28,300 nucleotides of DNA from CAWKEY01 sp963848675 (GTDB lineage Bacteria > Pseudomonadota > Gammaproteobacteria > Methylococcales > Methylomonadaceae): positions 1 to 28,300 of the forward strand of contig CAWKEY010000078.1 in NCBI GenBank assembly GCA_963848675.1. Reading direction: 5' to 3'. A program made the position numbers and the translations under genes. A model generated the notes under the pieces. It made no database searches. It saw only the letters and a program-made list of their open reading frames with translations, and was not told where the DNA came from. Within the stretch, counting starts at the first letter, position 1; every line of letters starts with the position of its first letter. Shown piece by piece: positions 24,376-28,300 of the stretch.

Positions 24376-26415
24376 TTACATCATTCTTTTCAATAATCGG
24401 CCATCAAATTTAATCAGATTAAAATCTATGCCTTTCGTAGTATCTATAAAATTTTGGTCATTTTGATTAAATGAATCGGCTACAATGGATTGACAGGATA
24501 TTTTGCTCAGAGAATCAAATAACTCCCAAGAGCTTTTATCTGACATCGAATGCTGTGCTGGTTCGTCTAGGAATATGAAAGATGGATGATTAGCTTGGTA
24601 TTGTTCGCTAACTAGATATAGTCCAATAGTATATGCCCACATTACTCGAACAAAGTCACTTGCCGATGAATCAGTGCGAAGCATTTCGTTAAATAATTCA
24701 CTTGAATTAATAATCGGAAAATAGGTTTCTTCAGAAATTATTATAAAATCGATATTGCAACTTTGAAATTCAAATTTTCGCAATAAACTTCTAAAAATCT
24801 CACTAAAGCTGTTAAGTTTCTGCTTGTCATTTTGAGAAAGTCCGTTTTGTGGTAGATTTTTCTTTTCTTCAAGTGCTAATTTGTAGCCGTAATGTATAGT
24901 TGAAATTTCTATTATTTTTTTGTTAAAAAATTCAATAAAGCCAATGAATTTCTTGATATCCTCTTCTTGTTTGATTTGCGCCCTTAAATTGATAACCGAA
25001 GGCATTCTTGGATCTGCTGTCAATTGAAGCCTAATCGCCTTTATCCTTTCCCTTGTTTCATCTTGTAATTTTCTATTTCGTTTTAAGTCATTATTTAAAT
25101 CAGCAACCGTTTTAAAACAGCTTTCTATATAAGATAGGAATATTTTCTTTTGCCCCTTTAGGTACTTAACGTTATCTTCGATACTCATCGGGATAGCTCT
25201 AATATCAAGAGGAAGCAGTGCATCCTTGATTTCTTGATGGCAAGTTGGACAATTCCCTGCTGCTAAAGCAGATTCAAGGGTCGCCCCAAATTTTTTAACT
25301 TTTAAAGCCCCTTCGTTTTTTTCAATTTCTTTTTCAATTTCTTTTAGAGTTTCTTGCCTATCTCTTTTTTGAGCATGTTCCAGAGCCAAAAAGCTTCTTA
25401 ATTTATCTTCTTCTTCGGTAAGATTTTGAATATCAGATAACAATTCTTCCAGTTTTTGGTTTAGTTCATCTTCAACTTCGTTGTTTGTTGGAAGGTTAGT
25501 TAATTCTATAGACTTTAAAGCTTGCTCTAATTTATTAATTTGTTCATGCAAATTACAGTAAACACCGTCTTTTTCATATACAAGATTTATTTCTTTTGGG
25601 TCAAAATCGGTATGAGGATTACGATTAAGCCCTACAATCTTAATAAAATCAGAAGCAATTAAACGTTCAATTTCATCATATATTATTTGCCATTCCTTTT
25701 TGTGATATTCTAATTTAACGTCGTTTTGTCTTTTAGCTTTCTCATTTTGGGAAACATCCAAATTCAATAAAAACTCAATTGCTCGTTTTTTCGATTCTCT
25801 TATCCCAAAGTAAGGGCTAGTTGCCAGATAGTTTGACCATCCCGCTTTTTGCTCTATAAGAAATGCTGGGAATATCAATTGAGTGTAGAGCTTTATTTCT
25901 TTTTCACCAGCTGATGCAACAGAAGGTAACTCCCAGCCAAGAAACTCTTCTAACCATTTATGAAAACCATGATAAGAGTTTGTTGCACCACCAGCATCAT
26001 GAACAAACATTGATTCTTTCTTAAAAGCTAAATCTTTATTTGAAAGAGCATCTCCAAAAGTAACCTCAATTAGCCTGTCGTCTGTCCCATCTAAATCAAC
26101 GCAACGTTTTAAAGTAACGGCGTCAATACCATTATAAATTTGCAATTCTATTGATGAACCTAAAACATTAATCTCATTTTCTTCGTCATCACGAATGAGT
26201 TTTCTCAGACAGCTTTGCATTACTTTAGAATTTTTACCGCCAAGCAATTCTTCTTGCCCAAGAACATAAAAAATGGATTGAACTAAGGTACTCTTACCCT
26301 TCGCATTATCACCTCTAATAATATTCAACTTGGATTCAAAGCTTCCTGCGAATTGGAATGGCTTATCTTTTGTGTAAGTTGTTATACGGATCGCCGTAAT
26401 ATTAAGCTTTTTCAT
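24376..26415 (-). CDS. SMC/Rad50-like ABC ATPase of a three-component defence system
   Basis: This is a 679-residue ABC ATPase with split halves. Walker A GDNAKGKST is at 35-43, a Q-loop region FPAFLIEQKAGWS around 183-194, two long Glu/Lys/Leu-rich coiled-coil arms (about 225-385 and 410-530) meeting at a CPTC hook (389-392, compare the Rad50 zinc hook CxxC), and Walker B FIFLDEP at 613-619. The signature region before it (SSASDFVRVMWAY) is degenerate. The phrase IEQKAGW with the small middle gene and the effector gene upstream fits the ATPase of ABC-three-component systems and the related Lamassu LmuB/DdmC. It would sense foreign DNA and release the effector. It overlaps the middle gene by 14 bases. 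AT-rich, probably acquired. Confidence 0.85.
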   Translation of the reverse strand: MKKLNITAIRITTYTKDKPFQFAGSFESKLNIIRGDNAKGKSTLVQSIFYVLGQEELLGGKNSKVMQSCLRKLIRDDEENEINVLGSSIELQIYNGIDAVTLKRCVDLDGTDDRLIEVTFGDALSNKDLAFKKESMFVHDAGGATNSYHGFHKWLEEFLGWELPSVASAGEKEIKLYTQLIFPAFLIEQKAGWSNYLATSPYFGIRESKKRAIEFLLNLDVSQNEKAKRQNDVKLEYHKKEWQIIYDEIERLIASDFIKIVGLNRNPHTDFDPKEINLVYEKDGVYCNLHEQINKLEQALKSIELTNLPTNNEVEDELNQKLEELLSDIQNLTEEEDKLRSFLALEHAQKRDRQETLKEIEKEIEKNEGALKVKKFGATLESALAAGNCPTCHQEIKDALLPLDIRAIPMSIEDNVKYLKGQKKIFLSYIESCFKTVADLNNDLKRNRKLQDETRERIKAIRLQLTADPRMPSVINLRAQIKQEEDIKKFIGFIEFFNKKIIEISTIHYGYKLALEEKKNLPQNGLSQNDKQKLNSFSEIFRSLLRKFEFQSCNIDFIIISEETYFPIINSSELFNEMLRTDSSASDFVRVMWAYTIGLYLVSEQYQANHPSFIFLDEPAQHSMSDKSSWELFDSLSKISCQSIVADSFNQNDQNFIDTTKGIDFNLIKFDGRLLKRMM

Positions 26416-26845
26416 TTTTTAGCACCGTACTAATAAAATTCTCTGACACTGACTTGCCAAATTTTTTCAGAATTGCTTTTTCATCGATAAATACATCAGC
26501 ACCCAATATGTAGTGAAGTAATGCGTCACCTTTTGGAGCGGATATAATCTTGTCATTCTCTATTGCTAAAAAACCGTCAGCTAAGGCAAATGCAATAGCC
26601 CTATTTAATGCTGGGTCTAAAGCCCAAAATTTAAAATTATCTTTAAATTTTTTTAGTTTTGTCACTTCCAGTAACGATTTACATCCTTCATCGTCTCGCA
26701 GAGCCCAAGCCAACAGTTGAAGTTTAAATGTTGATGCCCCTTTATTTTTTGGGCAACAAAATTCTAAGATCAGCAGAAAAATTGAAATTTGGTAGAAAAA
26801 TCGGTACGAGGAAGGCAGAGCAATAGGTTTTTTGACAAATCTCAT
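26402..26845 (-). CDS. Small middle component of the ABC-three-component system
   Basis: This is a 147-residue protein, helical and rich in aromatic residues, with no membrane anchor that I trust. The start RFFYQISIFLLILEFC, the block FKLQLLAWALRDDE and the winged-helix-like C-terminal half (ALNRAIAFALADGFLAIEND, then APKGDALLHYIL) match what I know of the middle proteins of ABC-3C systems and LmuC/DdmB in size and style; I cannot name the subtype. It starts within the last bases of the effector gene (ATGA overlap at 26842-26845) and overlaps the ATPase start, so the three products are probably made together as one complex. Its role would be to bridge ATPase and effector. Confidence 0.7.
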   Translation of the reverse strand: MRFVKKPIALPSSYRFFYQISIFLLILEFCCPKNKGASTFKLQLLAWALRDDEGCKSLLEVTKLKKFKDNFKFWALDPALNRAIAFALADGFLAIENDKIISAPKGDALLHYILGADVFIDEKAILKKFGKSVSENFISTVLKNEKA

Positions 26846-27774
26846 AAGTCATCAAACCTCAATGGGCAATCGGCTAACCAAGAAGCAACAACAAAATAGG
26901 ACAACCGATTTCTTGTTGCAGGGTCTAATTCTGAAAACTCATTATTAATTCTTTCCCTAACATCAGAGTTAATCTGTTCGACAAAATCTTTATTTGATGA
27001 ATCATGAAAAATTTTTTTCTGCTCTAAGTGTGTCGCCATTTCATCAACATTTCTTAAATATTTTTCGTGAGACTCTTTAAATCGCATTTGTAGCTTTGTA
27101 ACTACAGAGAATCCATCTAAATATTGTTTTATATAGGATTTAGCTAATATTTCAGATTTTTTAGAGCTATCCGCTATCTCCTGATTTTCAACAATTGAAA
27201 TTGATTTATTAATAATATTTATGGCTTGTTCAGAACCGGAGTTTTTAAAATTATCAATATCTTGAGTAATTACGCTATCAGGTTCGATGAAAAGTTTTTC
27301 ACCAATAGAATTTAATGCGGCAGGCAGGTGTTTGGTTAAATAGTCAACATCATAGATTAGGACAACAAACTCATTGTCGAGTATTTCTAATCCTAATTTT
27401 CTGAATTCTTGGCATTTCTTTGCACAATGGTCAATTATTTGATTTTTCTCGAAGTAAGGCGTTACAAATATCCAGCGCTTGATTTTTGTGCCATTGAGCT
27501 TTGATTTCAGTTCCTTTTGAAAAGATACAAGTTTCTTTAAATCTTTTGTGATTTTGTCTCGTATATTTTCGTGCAATTCATCTTGTGTATATTGCTTTTC
27601 AGGACAGTAACACTGGAAAGCATCACCTTTTCGAGTAAAACCTTCAATGCCATGGTCCCCAGGTGAAGCTTTAATTTCTTGGTAACTATCTTGTTCATAC
27701 TTCAGCTTGAAACAAACTTGGCAAACTGCTTCCCATTTATTGCCATCAAATTCACCATATTTCGTTTGAATCAT
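26842..27774 (-). CDS. Putative nuclease effector of the ABC-three-component system
   Basis: This is a 310-residue protein. Its N-terminus resembles Mrr-type PD-(D/E)xK nucleases: Glu15 on helix one (KWEAVCQ), then GDHGIEGF with Asp40 and Glu44, then the strand DAFQCYCPE with Gln54. In Mrr enzymes that strand reads Q-C-K; here the Lys is a Tyr (Tyr56), so the active site is altered or the Lys comes from elsewhere. A central region (RWIFVTPYFEKNQIIDH) and a helical C-terminal domain ending in RLSYFVVASWLADCP likely hold it to the complex. Start: ATG 27774 with AGGA 8 bases upstream. It is the first gene of the operon, as in lmuA/ddmA-first layouts. Confidence 0.7.
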   Translation of the reverse strand: MIQTKYGEFDGNKWEAVCQVCFKLKYEQDSYQEIKASPGDHGIEGFTRKGDAFQCYCPEKQYTQDELHENIRDKITKDLKKLVSFQKELKSKLNGTKIKRWIFVTPYFEKNQIIDHCAKKCQEFRKLGLEILDNEFVVLIYDVDYLTKHLPAALNSIGEKLFIEPDSVITQDIDNFKNSGSEQAINIINKSISIVENQEIADSSKKSEILAKSYIKQYLDGFSVVTKLQMRFKESHEKYLRNVDEMATHLEQKKIFHDSSNKDFVEQINSDVRERINNEFSELDPATRNRLSYFVVASWLADCPLRFDDL

Positions 27775-27815
27775 CTTTATTCCTAGCAGATAGACTGATG
27801 AGTAGTTAGTAAAAA

Positions 27816-27821
27816 ATTATA
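27816..27821 (-). promoter_or_regulatory. -10 box upstream of the three-gene defence operon
   Basis: A perfect TATAAT on the minus strand lies about 42 bases before the effector start codon in an AT-rich stretch. The candidate -35 region 17 bases further up (TGCCTC) is a poor match, so expression may be low or activator-dependent. The intergenic region 27775-27903 holds no gene that I can support. Confidence 0.45.
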
Positions 27822-27903
27822 GTTCATGAGAATGGGGTGAGGCACTAAGCTCATCGTACAATTAAAAAAAGATAGGAGTTTTGGAAATTTGGTTTTACCG
27901 CGT

Positions 27904-28300
27904 TCAATCCAGATCATCCACCCCCAACGCCCGCATCTCCAAACCCTCAATCTCCTGCAACGATTTTCCGGCAATGCCTTGCAAATCGCCGTACATGCCG
28001 ACCGTGGCGTTCATGACCCGTTCGATTTGCGCTTCGCGTTTGGCCCATTGTTTCATGATGGCTTTGCGTTCCTTGTCCAGGTCTTCCTGCATCGTCGAGA
28101 AGGCTTAGACGATGGCTTCCACCCGCTGGCGGAAGCGCGGGCCGGTCAGGTATTGGTAGACCATTTCGGTCTTGCTATGCTGGCCTTCGGCGGCGAGGCG
28201 AGCCCCATGCCGATTTCCAGCAGGGTGTGGCGCAGTATCGTCGCCACCGGCAAGGCGGCGCGCGGGCTGGCGACCCAGACGCCGTCGATCACGTCGAAAG
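27904..28300 (-). pseudogene. DUF2130 domain protein, decayed C-terminal part (continues past window)
   Basis: Read on the minus strand from the window edge, the sequence encodes FDVIDGVWVASPRAALP and HTLLEIGM, then after a shift LAAEGQHSKTEMVYQYLTG, RFRQRVEAIV, and finally the coiled-coil end with MKQWAKREAQIERVMNAT and MYGDLQGIAGKSLQEIEG. This is the conserved end of DUF2130 proteins. Two lesions are visible: a frameshift near 28200-28205 in a run of C (GGGG on the coding strand), and a TAA at 28105-28107 where GAA (Glu) would be expected. The stop codon of the old gene is at 27904-27906. Function of the family is unknown. The G+C-rich base use contrasts with the AT-rich operon next to it. 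Confidence 0.82.

Noticed and set aside
24206..24466. 86-codon plus-strand frame over the REP-like region
   Set aside because: It spans palindromic repeats and the antisense end of the ATPase gene; it has no domain or credible start signal.
27783..27974. 63-codon minus-strand frame before the effector gene
   Set aside because: It overlaps the end of the DUF2130 remnant in another frame and the AT-rich promoter region; no family resemblance or good start signal.

Overview
The window looks like chromosome of a gammaproteobacterium. The gene orders hslV-hslU-DUF971-ubiE-ubiJ-(ubiB) and rpoZ-spoT-ridA-recG-ubiC, and the sequences of those proteins, fit that class. A Methylococcales-like methanotroph is my best guess from general gene content, but no gene here is diagnostic and nothing was searched. 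Core genes are moderately GC-rich. The last quarter contains markedly AT-rich genes that look acquired.

Layout. 1-1203 (minus strand): the signal-peptide start of an unknown secreted protein, two identical tRNA-Phe genes with a promoter and a terminator, and a DUF4126 membrane protein. 1376-7659 (plus): the HslVU protease, a DUF971 protein, then the ubiquinone genes ubiE, ubiJ and ubiB. A DUF2281/PIN toxin-antitoxin pair sits between ubiJ and ubiB, and a 182-bp nested inverted-repeat element sits before ubiE. 7694-13179 (minus): a compact defence operon, read in the order small ORF, mod, res, a 34-codon RhuM-like remnant, a zeta-type kinase and its small partner. The junctions overlap or are only a few bases apart. 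mod has an in-frame amber codon at position 34, so this type III restriction-modification system is probably inactive or depends on readthrough or re-initiation. 13440-21022 (plus): a thioredoxin-fold protein, pgk, then rpoZ-spoT-ridA-recG-ubiC, which is ordinary core content.

21023-28300 is an accessory region at the 3' end of ubiC. It begins with a PIN-toxin gene cut in two by a 1916-bp ISNCY-like insertion sequence with clean 12-bp inverted repeats and a 6-bp target duplication; the ribbon-helix-helix antitoxin gene next to it is intact. A second, diverged copy of the last ~313 bp of ubiC follows. Next comes an AT-rich three-gene operon (minus): a putative PD-(D/E)xK-type effector, a small middle component and an SMC/Rad50-like ABC ATPase with a CxxC hook. 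The layout matches the ABC-three-component / Lamassu-type anti-phage or anti-plasmid systems and is the most interesting system in the window. The region ends in a decayed DUF2130 gene carrying a frameshift and a stop.

How the parts work together. UbiC makes 4-hydroxybenzoate, and UbiE, UbiJ and UbiB act later in the same ubiquinone pathway. RpoZ and SpoT link transcription to (p)ppGpp. The accessory blocks together form a defence/toxin island with several stages of decay visible: an amber stop, an IS insertion, a gene remnant and partial duplicates.
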